Shown here: positions 37,837 to 46,925 of the stretch, piece by piece
Position numbering within the stretch: the first letter of the stretch is position 1
How the letters are laid out: every line of letters starts with the position of its first letter
NCBI GenBank assembly: GCA_018830285.1
Contig: JAHJSB010000010.1
Coordinates: 123,578 to 187,577, forward strand
Length of the DNA: 64,000 nt
Direction of reading: 5' to 3'
Source of the DNA: Alphaproteobacteria bacterium
GTDB lineage: Bacteria; Pseudomonadota; Alphaproteobacteria; Caulobacterales; Hyphomonadaceae
Program-made: the position numbers and the translations under genes
Notes under the pieces: model-generated
The model's input: the letters and a program-made list of their open reading frames with translations, nothing else
Database searches by the model: none
Told to the model about the DNA's origin: nothing

Positions 37837-39504
37837 CTATTCGGCAGGTTGGAGTTTGGCGGCAGTCATTGGCGCCGGTTCGACAACGCCTGCTGCTGCG
37901 CCATGCCCAAGCGCTGTGCGGACGAGATTGTAAGCCATGACGATCGCACCCATCAGATACATGCCGCCGCCAAGTGCGCGGATCATATAGTTGATGTGCT
38001 TGGCTTCCACGGTTTCGATGAAGCTGTACTCAAGGAACCCGTACTCATTGTAGGCGCGCCACATCAGGCCTTCGATAATGCCCGCAAAATAGAGTGCCAC
38101 GATGTAGAAGACGATGCCGATCGTCGCGAGCCAGAAATGCCACTCGACGAGGTTCTTCGAATACAGCGCCGGCCGCTTCCACAGCCATTGCGTGAGACAG
38201 TAGAGCGCGCCGAACGAGATGAACCCGACCCAGCCAAGTGATCCGGAGTGCACGTGTGCGATTCCCCACTCAGTGTAGTGAGACAGTGCATTGACGGCAC
38301 GCACGCTCATAAGCGGGCCTTCGAACGTCGACATACCGTAGAACGCCAGCGACACGACCATCATGCGCACGACCGGGTCGGTCCGCAGCTTGTCCCAGGC
38401 GCCTGACAGCGTCATGACGCCATTGATCATCCCGCCCCAGCTTGGCATCCAAAGCATGATAGAGAAGGTCATGCCGAGCGTCTGGGCCCATTGCGGCAGG
38501 GCTGTGTAGTGCAGGTGGTGCGGCCCCGCCCAGATGTAGATGAAGATCAACGACCAGAAGTGAACGATCGACAGGCGGTACGAATAGACCGGGCGCTGCG
38601 CACGTTTCGGAATGAAATAGTACATGATGGCGAGGAAGCCGGTTGTCAGGAAGAACCCGACAGCATTGTGACCATACCACCACTGGGTCAGGGCATCCTG
38701 GACCCCGGCGAACAATGAATAGCTTTTCGAACCGGACAGGTTCACCGGCACGGCCAGATTGTTGACAATGTGCAGCATCGCGATCGTCACGATGAATGAC
38801 AGGTAGAACCAGTTCGCCACGTAGATGTGGGGTTCCTTGCGTTTCCAGAGCGTGCCCAGGAAAACAAGAAGGTACGCCACCCATACGATCGTCAGCCAGA
38901 GGTCCGCATACCATTCAGGCTCTGCGTATTCCCTGGACTGGGTCACGCCCATCAGGTAGCCGGTGCCGGCAATCACGATGAACAGGTTGTAGCCCCAGAA
39001 AACGAACCACGGCCAAAGCCCGCCAGCGATCCGCGTGCGGCTGGTGCGCTGGACGACATAGAAGCTTGTGGCGATGAGAACATTGCCGCCGAATGCGAAG
39101 ATCACGGCGGACGTATGCAGCGGCCGGAGACGGCCAAAATTGGTCCAGCCGAGATCAGGGAAGTAGAATAGGCCCGGCCATGTGAGCTGCAATGCGATAA
39201 TCAGGCCGACCAGGAATCCAGCGATACCCCAGAACATGGCGGCGGCGACGCCGAATTTGACGATCGTGTCCTCATAATAGGTCTCGTCGAAGGGGTTGCG
39301 CCCCTGCAATCCGCCAGCCCATATGCCGATCGCGACCAGCGCGAAGGCGGTCAGGAAGAAAAACACCCAGGCATGCGCTTCCATGAGGGGATCGACCGCA
39401 TTCGCAGCGATCAACAAAGCCCCCAGACATGCGATGGCGACGAGTGTCGCGACGCTGGCGATGCTGCCAGAAACCGACGACCGCGGCTTTGTGACTGTGC
39501 TCAC
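37837..39504 (-). CDS. ccoN: cbb3-type cytochrome c oxidase catalytic subunit CcoN
   Basis: A 555-residue, roughly twelve-span haem-copper oxidase subunit, the proton-pumping terminal oxidase of microaerobic respiration. Haem and CuB ligands are visible: '[17 protein letters not shown]' (low-spin haem His), '[13 protein letters not shown]' (CuB His), '[16 protein letters not shown]' (CuB His pair) and '[18 protein letters not shown]' (haem b3 and haem b ligands). It is the first gene of the ccoNOQP-GHIS operon. No canonical FNR/FixK box (TTGAT-N4-ATCAA) was found in the 137 nt before the divergent gene. Confidence 0.97.
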   Translation of the reverse strand: MSTVTKPRSSVSGSIASVATLVAIACLGALLIAANAVDPLMEAHAWVFFFLTAFALVAIGIWAGGLQGRNPFDETYYEDTIVKFGVAAAMFWGIAGFLVGLIIALQLTWPGLFYFPDLGWTNFGRLRPLHTSAVIFAFGGNVLIATSFYVVQRTSRTRIAGGLWPWFVFWGYNLFIVIAGTGYLMGVTQSREYAEPEWYADLWLTIVWVAYLLVFLGTLWKRKEPHIYVANWFYLSFIVTIAMLHIVNNLAVPVNLSGSKSYSLFAGVQDALTQWWYGHNAVGFFLTTGFLAIMYYFIPKRAQRPVYSYRLSIVHFWSLIFIYIWAGPHHLHYTALPQWAQTLGMTFSIMLWMPSWGGMINGVMTLSGAWDKLRTDPVVRMMVVSLAFYGMSTFEGPLMSVRAVNALSHYTEWGIAHVHSGSLGWVGFISFGALYCLTQWLWKRPALYSKNLVEWHFWLATIGIVFYIVALYFAGIIEGLMWRAYNEYGFLEYSFIETVEAKHINYMIRALGGGMYLMGAIVMAYNLVRTALGHGAAAGVVEPAPMTAAKLQPAE

Positions 39505-39641
39505 TGATTCTGCCCCTGTTTTGCCTAATATGTACTACGCGCTAAATGCCGGGAGCCGGCGAGGTCGTGTATACGGGTAACTACGGATGGGCCGCACTGT
39601 CGCACGGCTCTTAGAATGACCGTACAGTCGTGGAGGATGAG

Positions 39642-39917
39642 ATGCGCAGATATACTGTGTTCGTGCCCGGAATGGCGTTGCTGCTGCTCGGTTCCGCAAA
39701 AGTGTGGACGCATACGCAGTCACTACAGGCTTTCCTATCGGTTCGCTGTGGCCCGGACGGTCTTACGTCCGCCACTCACGCGCCTGCATTCTGGGCGACC
39801 ATGTTCAATGGTCATTGCTGGGGCTGCCCGGTGGCATTTTCGGGTGCCGTGATGATTCTCGCGGCGACAGCGCTTTGGTTCGTACCGCCGGCACTGGCCA
39901 GATCTGGCGCGCGTTGA
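39642..39917 (+). CDS. small membrane protein with HCWGC motif
   Basis: A 91-residue protein starting at the ATG at 39642, five bases behind GGAGG. Two hydrophobic segments are visible, near residues 5-20 ('YTVFVPGMALLLLGSAKVW') and 63-82. Between them is 'MFNGHCWGCPVAFSGA', with a HCWGC group that could bind metal or haem or form a disulfide, and a further Cys in 'SVRCGPDG'. It is divergent from ccoN and lies about 95 nt before fixL. I do not recognise the family. Its place between the oxidase and the oxygen sensor suggests a role in the same response. Confidence 0.65.
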   Translation: MRRYTVFVPGMALLLLGSAKVWTHTQSLQAFLSVRCGPDGLTSATHAPAFWATMFNGHCWGCPVAFSGAVMILAATALWFVPPALARSGAR

Positions 39918-40011
39918 TTCTGATCGGTCCGCCCGGTCGCGTCTTCTTGGCTCGCATCGTCCATGAAGCATGTGCATATGGGGCGGGACTGCGTTCGAAA
40001 GGAGCCAGACG

Positions 40012-41178
40012 ATGACCGATTCAGCCGATGCTTCTGCAGGCACACCATTGTCGCCACCGGATCTCGTGACTCTTCAGTCTCATCTCGTATCCATCCTGGA
40101 ATCGGTTCCGGACGGCATGATTGTCATCGATGAGACCGGACGAATTCTCGCCTTCAGCAAAGCCGCAGAACTTCTGTTTGGATACACGGCCAAGGAGATC
40201 ATTGGGCGCAATGTCCGCGAATTGATGGCCGGGCGCGACGAGATCAATCACGATCAATACCTCAAAAACTATCTTGATACAGGCGAACGCCGGATCATCG
40301 GTATCGGCCGTGTCGTCACGGCGCGCCGGGCGGATGGAACCCTGTTTACGATTGATCTGAAAATTGGCGAAGCCAAGATCGGCGATCACTGGCTGTTCAC
40401 CGCATTCGTGCGCGACCTCACCGATCAGCGGCGGGCAGAGATGAGAATGCGCGAGATGCAATCTGAACTTGTCCATTTTTCGCGGCTAAGCGCGGTAGGG
40501 ACGATGGCATCAGCGCTGGCCCATGAACTCAACCAGCCTCTCACAGCCGTCGCCAATTACCTGGAGGCCGGCCGTGACTTGCTGGATCTACCCGGGGACG
40601 ATAAACGAGAAATATTGCGCGAAGCACTGGATGAGGGCGCCCGGCAGGCCGTCCGCGCGGGCGATATCGTGCGCAAACTACGCGGCTATGTATCACGCGG
40701 CGAGATTGACGCGCGCTCGGTGGAAATCGGACCGCTGCTCGAAGACGCCACTGCACTCGCGCGTATGTCGATGAGTTCCAGCGATGTTCCCGTCCTCCTC
40801 CGCGTTGCGCCGGACGTCGGGTGCGTCTTGGCAGACCCCATCCAGGTGCAGCAGGTTGTCATCAACCTGGTCCGCAATGCCCAAGAGGCGCTTGCGTCTA
40901 CGACAAGCCCGAAAATCCAGATAGACGCGCAACTTGGGGCGAACGGGCTCGTGGACATCTCGATCTGCGACAACGGCCCGGGACTCGACCTGGACGTCAA
41001 GAACACGCTCTTCAAACCCTTCACGACATCGAAGTCGGGAGGCATGGGACTGGGCCTGTCGATCTGCCAAACCATTGTCGAAGCGCATGGCGGCACAATC
41101 TGCGCTGATTTGGCTCCCGATGGCGGTACGTGTTTCCGGTTCACACTTCGGTCTGATCCGGCTATTCATACTGCATGA
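40012..41178 (+). CDS. fixL: oxygen-sensing histidine kinase FixL
   Basis: A 388-residue soluble kinase. The ATG at 40012 lies seven bases after GGAG. The PAS domain (about residues 20-137) matches the FixL haem domain: 'NHDQYLKNYLDTGERRIIGI' places His80 at the proximal haem ligand (His200 of Bradyrhizobium FixL) and Arg100 in 'IGIGR' at the distal Arg220. The kinase core has 'LAHELNQPLTAVANYLEAG' (His171), 'VVINLVRNAQEAL', 'ICDNGPGLD' and 'GMGLGLSICQTIVEAHGG'. Oxygen bound to haem should switch the kinase off. It has one PAS domain and no membrane anchor. The stop overlaps fixJ (ATGA). Confidence 0.93.
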   Translation: MTDSADASAGTPLSPPDLVTLQSHLVSILESVPDGMIVIDETGRILAFSKAAELLFGYTAKEIIGRNVRELMAGRDEINHDQYLKNYLDTGERRIIGIGRVVTARRADGTLFTIDLKIGEAKIGDHWLFTAFVRDLTDQRRAEMRMREMQSELVHFSRLSAVGTMASALAHELNQPLTAVANYLEAGRDLLDLPGDDKREILREALDEGARQAVRAGDIVRKLRGYVSRGEIDARSVEIGPLLEDATALARMSMSSSDVPVLLRVAPDVGCVLADPIQVQQVVINLVRNAQEALASTTSPKIQIDAQLGANGLVDISICDNGPGLDLDVKNTLFKPFTTSKSGGMGLGLSICQTIVEAHGGTICADLAPDGGTCFRFTLRSDPAIHTA

Positions 41179-41801
41179 GTGAAACACGCCTGATCCATTT
41201 GGTCGACGATGATGAGGCTGTGCGCCATTCTGCCAGTTTCATGCTGCGGCATGCTGGCTTTACGGTAAAGACCTATGTCGACGGTGTGTCATTCCTGGAA
41301 AGCGCGCAACAGGCTGCTCTCGGCTGCATCCTGCTTGACGTTCAGATGCCGCACATGGACGGCCTCGAAGTCCAGAAACGACTTAACGACATTGGCGTTT
41401 CCTTGCCTGTGATTGTGTTGACCGGGCACGGTGATGTCGAGGTGGCCGTCAAGGCGATGAAAGCCGGGGCCGTAGATTTTGTCGAAAAACCTTATGAGAA
41501 ACAAACACTTGTTGACGCGCTGAAGCGTGCTTTCGAACGCCTGGACGCCCGCAGCCATAAGGATGTTCTGACCGATGAGGCAAAAGGCAGGATTGAGCGT
41601 CTGACGCCGCGCGAAAGAGATGTCCTCGTCGGACTGGTTGACGGATTTACCAACAAGATGATTGCCGAGACATTGGATATTTCGCCCCGAACAGTTGAAA
41701 TCCATCGGGCAAACCTGATGGAAAAGCTCGACGCGCCAAGCCTTTCAAGTGTTTTGCGTATCGCATTCGCGGCGGGTGTCGGTTTGGACGGCGCTGTTTA
41801 G
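41175..41801 (+). CDS. fixJ: response regulator FixJ
   Basis: A 208-residue two-domain regulator. The receiver has the acidic pocket 'LVDDDEAVR', phosphoacceptor Asp55 in 'ILLDVQMPHMDGLEV', Thr in 'VLTGHGDV' and Lys in 'VEKPYEKQTL'. The C-terminal LuxR-type helix-turn-helix is 'LTPRERDVLVGLVDGFTNKM' and 'ISPRTVEIHRANLMEKL'. It is the cognate partner of FixL, joined by an ATGA overlap. The usual target, a fixK gene, is not in the window, so its targets here (ccoN operon, small membrane protein) are inference. Confidence 0.94.
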   Translation: MSETRLIHLVDDDEAVRHSASFMLRHAGFTVKTYVDGVSFLESAQQAALGCILLDVQMPHMDGLEVQKRLNDIGVSLPVIVLTGHGDVEVAVKAMKAGAVDFVEKPYEKQTLVDALKRAFERLDARSHKDVLTDEAKGRIERLTPRERDVLVGLVDGFTNKMIAETLDISPRTVEIHRANLMEKLDAPSLSSVLRIAFAAGVGLDGAV

Positions 41802-41875
41802 GGGCATCTACTTAAAGACACCGCCTTCGCGTTGATCCAATTTTGCGGAAAACCCACTTCGGTCGATGACGCAAA

Positions 41876-42262
41876 ATGAATCCAGAAATACAACCAAAAG
41901 AACGCGCCCAAATCGCTGTTGTCGATGACAACGAGGCAGTGTGCCGGTCATTGTCGCTACTTTTGCGTTCCAAGGGCTATGGCGTCTCTGTATTCGATAG
42001 CGGCCTGGCATTTCTAAACAGGGCAGACACAAAGGGTTTCGATTGCGTCCTGATCGACTTCAAGATGTCGCCTCATGATGGATTCGATCTCCTGCGTGAA
42101 CTGCGTGCGCGTGGCGAAACCGTGCCTGCGATCATGATCACCGGCTGGGACTCGAAGGACATTTTCGAACTCGCGACACAGGAAGGTTTTGCTGACGTCA
42201 TCTACAAACCGATGCTTGATGATAAACTAGCCGAGGCGCTGGAACTGGTCCTGGCTCACTGA
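41876..42262 (+). CDS. stand-alone FixJ-like receiver protein
   Basis: A 128-residue single receiver domain without output domain. It has 'AVVDDNEAVCRSLSLLLRSK', phosphoacceptor Asp61 in 'VLIDFKMSPHDGFDLL', 'IMITGWDSKDI' and Lys in 'VIYKPMLDDKL'. The closest relatives by eye are FixJ/TodT-type receivers. It starts 74 nt after fixJ on the same strand and could act as a phosphate sink or competitor for FixL, comparable in principle to FixT or other single-domain modulators; this is inference. Confidence 0.85.
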   Translation: MNPEIQPKERAQIAVVDDNEAVCRSLSLLLRSKGYGVSVFDSGLAFLNRADTKGFDCVLIDFKMSPHDGFDLLRELRARGETVPAIMITGWDSKDIFELATQEGFADVIYKPMLDDKLAEALELVLAH

Positions 42263-42443
42263 AGGACGCCTGCGAGGGAAGGGGGGATTGCTCGCCCGAC
42301 CAGTTAACAAGGTGTTTATCGGCAAAGGTGAAGGTGATGGAGATCTGCCGCAGATCCAGGTGGCCTGGGTGGCCCGGACGACGGGAGAAACAAGCTGTCT
42401 CACCAAGTCACAAACGTCGCTGATGATCTCTATCCATGAGTCG

Positions 42444-42459
42444 CATAATCATCATTATG
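42444..42459. repeat. short inverted repeat in a 223-nt gap
   Basis: CATAAT (42444-42449) and ATTATG (42454-42459) are perfect inverted repeats four bases apart, in an AT-rich patch about 30 nt beyond the end of the metallo-hydrolase gene and about 180 nt after the stand-alone receiver gene. It could be a weak operator or 3' structure. The rest of the gap 42263-42485 holds no gene I can support. Confidence 0.25.
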
Positions 42460-42485
42460 GGCAATAATATGTCCTGCGATATATG

Positions 42486-43289
42486 CTAGAATGACAGGAC
42501 CATACCATCATAGCCAGGCTCCACGCCGTCCGGCAGTTCCCTCTGCAATGTCGCGAAATCCATATCCACGTGCATGTTGGTCAGCACGGCCCGCGCCGGC
42601 CTCAGGTCTGCAATCCATCGCAAGGCTTGTTCAAGGTTGGCGTGGGTGGGATGCGGCGTGTAGCGCAACGCATCAACAATCAGGGTGTCCAGTCCCCTGA
42701 GGCGTTCCAGGCTGTCATCCGGCAAAACGTTCACGTCATTGCAGTATGCCAGCCCCCCCATCCGGAATCCGCAGCAGCGGATCTTCCCGTGTTCCATGTC
42801 GACCGGCAGGAATGTGACGGGACCGCCCGCTCCCTCTATCGTGAACCTCTCACCGGGCATGATATCCGGCATTGTGTTCAGGATCGGCGGATACCCACCC
42901 ATGCCCTCGAAGCAATACCTGAACCTGTGGTGCAGCGATGTTCGCGTCGCAGCGTTCATATAGGTAGGTATTTGGCGACGCATCGCGATAGCCAGCGGCC
43001 TGACATCATCGATGCCATGGGTTTGGTCAGCATGGTCGTGGGTGTAAACAATTGCATCAAGATGCCGTACATCCGCCGCCAGCAGCTGCTCTCGCATGTC
43101 GGGCGACGTGTCGATCAGCACGCGTGTCATGCCACCCTTGTCGTCAATCCGGTCTACGAGGACAGAGCAGCGCGTACGTCGGTTGCGAGGCTCGTCCGGG
43201 TCACACACGCCCCAGTCACCGCCCACACGCGGTACACCGCCCGACGATCCAGTGCCCAGTAAAGTCAGTCTGTTGCCGGATACGGTCAT
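42486..43289 (-). CDS. MBL-fold metal-dependent hydrolase (PhnP-like)
   Basis: A 267-residue metallo-beta-lactamase fold protein. 'LTLLGTGSSGGVPRVGGDWG' and 'RTRCSVLV' open it, and the metal motif 'VYTHDHADQTHGIDD' (HxHxDH) and 'HGKIRCCGFRMGGLAYCND' follow. The pattern is that of the PhnP/RNase Z-like phosphodiesterase group, commonly encoded right after tatD. It overlaps tatD by four bases (ATGA). The substrate is likely a cyclic or ribose phosphodiester but is unproven. Confidence 0.88.
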   Translation of the reverse strand: MTVSGNRLTLLGTGSSGGVPRVGGDWGVCDPDEPRNRRTRCSVLVDRIDDKGGMTRVLIDTSPDMREQLLAADVRHLDAIVYTHDHADQTHGIDDVRPLAIAMRRQIPTYMNAATRTSLHHRFRYCFEGMGGYPPILNTMPDIMPGERFTIEGAGGPVTFLPVDMEHGKIRCCGFRMGGLAYCNDVNVLPDDSLERLRGLDTLIVDALRYTPHPTHANLEQALRWIADLRPARAVLTNMHVDMDFATLQRELPDGVEPGYDGMVLSF

Positions 43290-44059
43290 GCGTCGACCTT
43301 GGCGAATAGTCTTCGCGCATTTGCTTCTGTCAGCCGTTTCACCTCGTCGACAGTCAGTCCCTTCAGACTGGCCAGCGCTTCAGCGACATGCACGAGATAA
43401 GCTGGCTCGTTGCGGCGCCCCCGCATCGGCATGGGTGCCAGGAAAGGGCAATCCGTTTCAAGAATGATCCGGTCCATCGGAACGTCGACGATCACGTCGC
43501 GTACCGCGCGCGCGCTTTTGAACGACAGGATGCCGGATACGGACACATAGGCGCCGAGTGCCAGTCCGCGCTTCGCCAGGCGCGCGCCGCCCGTGTAGCA
43601 GTGAAGAAGAGGTTGAAATGCCCCTTTCCCGAATTCATCTTCCAGCACGTCACCCATCATGTCGTCCGCCTCTCGCGTGTGCAGGATCAGAGGCAGACTG
43701 GTTCGTCGAGCCGCTTCAATGTGCTTCCGGAGGCTCTCGATCTGTGCGTCCTCAGGGCTGTAGCCGTAGTGAAAGTCCAGACCCGTCTCGCCAATTGCCA
43801 CGACCTTCGGACGTGCAGCTGCGGCTGTAAGGTCACCAACCGTTATGTCGGGAAAATCCTTGGTATGGTGCGGGTGGACGCCGACAGAGCACCAGATGTC
43901 ATCATGGGCGTCGGCAATCGCGTAGACAGCGTCGAAATTGTCGAACCGGTCGCAAATCGCCACGAACCTGCTAACACCGGCAGCACGGGCGCGGTTCAGG
44001 ACATCGTCCAGATCATCGGCGAACACATCGCCGTGCAGGTTCACGTGTGTATCGAACAT
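43286..44059 (-). CDS. tatD: TatD-family metal-dependent hydrolase (DNase)
   Basis: A 257-residue TatD family protein, a metal-dependent DNase. The ATG at 44059 gives 'MFDTHVNLHGDVFADDLDDV'; the usual HxH at this place is HxN, a variant seen in other alphaproteobacterial TatD proteins. Other metal and catalytic elements are 'AIGETGLDFHY' (Glu), 'LPLILHTREADDMM' (His), 'LLHCYTGGARLAKR' (His) and 'ILETDCPFLAPMPMRGRRNE' (Asp). It begins ten bases after the holB stop and overlaps the downstream hydrolase. Confidence 0.93.
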   Translation of the reverse strand: MFDTHVNLHGDVFADDLDDVLNRARAAGVSRFVAICDRFDNFDAVYAIADAHDDIWCSVGVHPHHTKDFPDITVGDLTAAAARPKVVAIGETGLDFHYGYSPEDAQIESLRKHIEAARRTSLPLILHTREADDMMGDVLEDEFGKGAFQPLLHCYTGGARLAKRGLALGAYVSVSGILSFKSARAVRDVIVDVPMDRIILETDCPFLAPMPMRGRRNEPAYLVHVAEALASLKGLTVDEVKRLTEANARRLFAKVDA

Positions 44060-44069
44060 GGCCGACGCC

Positions 44070-45005
44070 TTAGCCCCGCCCGACCGAGGAATAAAGCCCG
44101 GCAATCAGCTTGGCCGTTGTCTGCGACGCTTCCATGTTCAGTGCGCCGGCCTCGCCGAGCAGGCGCGACGTCTTCAGCCACGCATCCGCCGCGGCTGGAT
44201 TTCCCTCGGCCTTGTCTGCCAGCCAGCCGAGCACTTCCTCGCTGAATGCCTCCAACGCAATCGCGTCGGTATTGGCCGCCTGGACCGCAGCCGTTAGCAA
44301 CGCATCGCTCGGCTTCGGCATGGACCTGAGCAGCGCCCGTGCGGCATTGGCAGCTTGCAGGCCGTTCGGGCTGGAGAGCCGGATGCCCAAGCCGGGGCGT
44401 CCGCGGGAAAGCCCGGCAGCCTCTTTCGGCGCGCCGACAAGTTTCAGGACACCCAGCGTGTCATCGTCTGACAAGGCCCTCAATCGCAGTGTCCTGCAGC
44501 GGGATCTTATGGTGGGCAATATGGGGCGAGAGCCATGATTGATCAGGAACAGAATGCTGGAGCCCGGCGGCTCTTCCAGTGTCTTGAGAAGCGCGTTGGC
44601 AGCATTCCGATTCAACTCGTCCAGCGCGTCGATAATCCCGACCCGCCAGCCGCCCATGGCCGGTCGCAGCGTGAAGAAGTGATTCAGGTCCCGTATCTGG
44701 TCAACGGTAATATCCTGCCTCGGCTTGCCCTTGTCGTTCAGTTCAATCTGCACGACACGTCGATCAGGATGCGCACCTGCGAGAAATGTCTGCATGACCG
44801 GATCATCGCTCGTTGCTTCAAGCGGCGCGTCAGCCGGTCCGCGAGCGCCAAGCATGAAGGCCGCCAGTCGCTGCGCAAGGCGCGACTTGCCAATCCCTGC
44901 CGGGCCCTCAATCAACCAGGCATGATGCAACTTGCCACTCGCGTTTGCAGAAAGGAAAGCGGTTTCGGCATCGGAATGACCGACAAGGGGCAGTACACTT
45001 GTCAT
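44070..45005 (-). CDS. holB: DNA polymerase III delta' subunit
   Basis: A 311-residue clamp-loader subunit of the replicative polymerase. From the ATG at 45005 it begins 'MTSVLPLVGHSDAETAFLSA' and has Walker A 'EGPAGIGKSRLAQRLA', 'VGIIDALDELNRNAANALLK' (DELN-type box) and 'TLEEPPGSSILFLINH'. The ATG overlaps the tmk stop (ATGA). The tmk-holB order is conserved across proteobacteria. Confidence 0.94.
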   Translation of the reverse strand: MTSVLPLVGHSDAETAFLSANASGKLHHAWLIEGPAGIGKSRLAQRLAAFMLGARGPADAPLEATSDDPVMQTFLAGAHPDRRVVQIELNDKGKPRQDITVDQIRDLNHFFTLRPAMGGWRVGIIDALDELNRNAANALLKTLEEPPGSSILFLINHGSRPILPTIRSRCRTLRLRALSDDDTLGVLKLVGAPKEAAGLSRGRPGLGIRLSSPNGLQAANAARALLRSMPKPSDALLTAAVQAANTDAIALEAFSEEVLGWLADKAEGNPAAADAWLKTSRLLGEAGALNMEASQTTAKLIAGLYSSVGRG

Positions 45006-45664
45006 TCGGCCCCACCGTCCTCTGCGGCGAACAAGGCCTGCACTTCGCGCCACGCATCGTCCGTCACCGCGTCTACGCCTTGCGACGCATCGATCAACTT
45101 CACTCTGTCTGGCTCAATCTTCACCAAATGCAGAAACGCCTGACGCACCGCAGAGTGAAACGTGTCAGGCCGCATTTCGAACACGTCCTTGCGTTCATCG
45201 CGGATCTTTCGCCTGGCCTCGGTCGTCGAAGGCGGAGCATCCAGAACCAATGTCAGGTCTGGACGCGTCGTGCCCAGAACGGGTGTCTCAATGGCGATCA
45301 GAACATCTTCCGGCACGCCGTCCCCGACGCTCTGGTAGACTCGCGTTGAGTCCGAGAAACGATCACATATAACCCACAGACCTTTCGCAAGAGCGGGCCG
45401 GATCAGCTTGTCGAGATGGTCGACGCGTGCCGCGTTCATGAGCAGCGCCTCGGCCATCGGAGACCACGTCTCACCATTCAGAGGGTGCAGCGCAAGTTCT
45501 CGAAGGCGCTCAGCCAGGCGGGTGCCGCCTGGTTCTCGCGTCGTGACGACGCCGAACCCGGCAGCTTCCAGCCGCTCTGCGAGCATGTGCTGCAACGTCG
45601 ATTTCCCAACGCCTTCGCCACCCTCGAGCGTGATAAACCGTCCGCGCGTCGTATCAGCCATCAT
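45002..45664 (-). CDS. tmk: thymidylate kinase
   Basis: A 220-residue dTMP kinase producing dTDP for DNA synthesis. 'FITLEGGEGVGKSTLQHML' is the P-loop, 'VTTREPGGTRLAERLREL' the substrate-binding DR(E)P region, 'VICDRFSDSTRVYQSVGDG' the second conserved block (DRFxxST), and 'LVLDAPPSTTEARRKI' the lid side. Two tandem ATGs at 45664 and 45661 are possible starts; the first overlaps the end of the carboxypeptidase gene, so translation is coupled either way. Confidence 0.95.
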   Translation of the reverse strand: MMADTTRGRFITLEGGEGVGKSTLQHMLAERLEAAGFGVVTTREPGGTRLAERLRELALHPLNGETWSPMAEALLMNAARVDHLDKLIRPALAKGLWVICDRFSDSTRVYQSVGDGVPEDVLIAIETPVLGTTRPDLTLVLDAPPSTTEARRKIRDERKDVFEMRPDTFHSAVRQAFLHLVKIEPDRVKLIDASQGVDAVTDDAWREVQALFAAEDGGAE

Positions 45665-46805
45665 TGCCCGAAATCAATGCGCTCAATCCATCCACCGCCC
45701 GGCCGAAAAAGCCGAGCCGTTTGACATCCGCCTCAGCGATGATGGGGGCCTCCACTGGTGGCTGACCGTCCAATGTCACGACCAGGCGTCCGACACGGTC
45801 ACCTTTCTTGACGGGAGCTTCCAGCGCCTTGTCGAGTACAATCTCGGTCTTCGCCTTGTCGAAGGCCGCCTTGTGGCCGGCGATCAGCATGGGCTCGGCG
45901 AGGGATACCGGGACGGTGCGTTCCTGGCCCAGCCAGACTTTTTGTTCGGGAAGCATAACGTTCTCTGGCGCAATCGTCTTCAGGTCGAAACTCTGGAACG
46001 CCAGACGCAGCATCCGTTCGCCCTCGGCGGCGCGCGCCGCCATGGACTCCATGCCGTTGATAACAATCGTGCGGCGCACGCCATCGCGGATGGCTGATCC
46101 GGTCAGGCCGTAACCCGATGCTTCCAGGTGACCGGTTTTCAATCCGTCTGCACCCTCGATCCCCAGCAAGGGGTTCCGGTTTGGCTGCGTATATTCGCGC
46201 CACGAATAAGCGGGAAGGTCGTACCAGTCATAATATTCCGGAAAATCGTCGATCGTCAGCTTCGCAAGCCGTGCCAGATCCTCGGCCGAAATGACATGCC
46301 CCACGGCTTCAAGCCCGGTCGAGTTGAGAAAATTTACGGATTTCAGGCCTTTCTCGTGCGCCAGTTGGGTCATGCGTTTGGCGAAAGCTTCCTCGGAGCC
46401 CGAAATTCCTTCCGCAAGCACGATGCAGGCGTCATTACCCGACATGATGATCACGCCATGGAGCAGCTCTTCAATCGTCGGCGTATCCTTCGGCACAAGG
46501 CCCATCGTCGATGTGCCGGACGGGAACCCGCCGCGGCGCCAGGCATCGGCGCTGACCGTCAGTCGGTCCGTCATCTTCAACTCGCCGCGCTTGACCATGT
46601 CGAAGACCAGGTAGGCGGTCATCATCTTGGTCATCGAGGCGGGAATCATTGGCTCAGCGCCATCCTTCGAGAATAGGATTTCTCCCGTCGCATTATCCAT
46701 GATGACGGCATGTTGCGCCGGCGTGTCGATCATCTGCGCGCCGGCCGGAGCAGTCAGCAGGGACAAGAGTGCGATCGTGGCGAGGATAGGTGTTCGGCAC
46801 TTCAT
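45654..46805 (-). CDS. D-alanyl-D-alanine carboxypeptidase (PBP5/6 type, S11)
   Basis: A 383-residue penicillin-binding protein of family S11 that trims the pentapeptide of peptidoglycan in the periplasm. A Sec signal ('MKCRTPILATIALLSLLTA' to AGAQ) precedes the catalytic domain: SxxK is SMTK (57-60), SxN is 'IIMSGNDACI', and KTG is 'DGLKTGHLEASGYG'. A C-terminal beta domain follows, and the last residues may form the amphipathic membrane helix of this family. It overlaps tmk and lies 120 nt downstream of rlpA. Confidence 0.94.
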   Translation of the reverse strand: MKCRTPILATIALLSLLTAPAGAQMIDTPAQHAVIMDNATGEILFSKDGAEPMIPASMTKMMTAYLVFDMVKRGELKMTDRLTVSADAWRRGGFPSGTSTMGLVPKDTPTIEELLHGVIIMSGNDACIVLAEGISGSEEAFAKRMTQLAHEKGLKSVNFLNSTGLEAVGHVISAEDLARLAKLTIDDFPEYYDWYDLPAYSWREYTQPNRNPLLGIEGADGLKTGHLEASGYGLTGSAIRDGVRRTIVINGMESMAARAAEGERMLRLAFQSFDLKTIAPENVMLPEQKVWLGQERTVPVSLAEPMLIAGHKAAFDKAKTEIVLDKALEAPVKKGDRVGRLVVTLDGQPPVEAPIIAEADVKRLGFFGRAVDGLSALISGNDG

Positions 46806-46925
46806 GTGGCCTGGGCCTCCATTGCAATTGTACGACGGCCAGATGACGTGCGGCCCTCATTCCCGTCTAATGGGGAAAAAGGGCCGGTTTGTGGTCAGCG
46901 TCAATGGGGCGTGGTGCCGTATCGG

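Noticed and set aside
39505..39641. FNR/FixK box upstream of ccoN
   Set aside because: Looked for TTGAT-N4-ATCAA on both strands; nothing closer than chance. Short GTAACTAC-like matches to a FixJ site are too weak to list.
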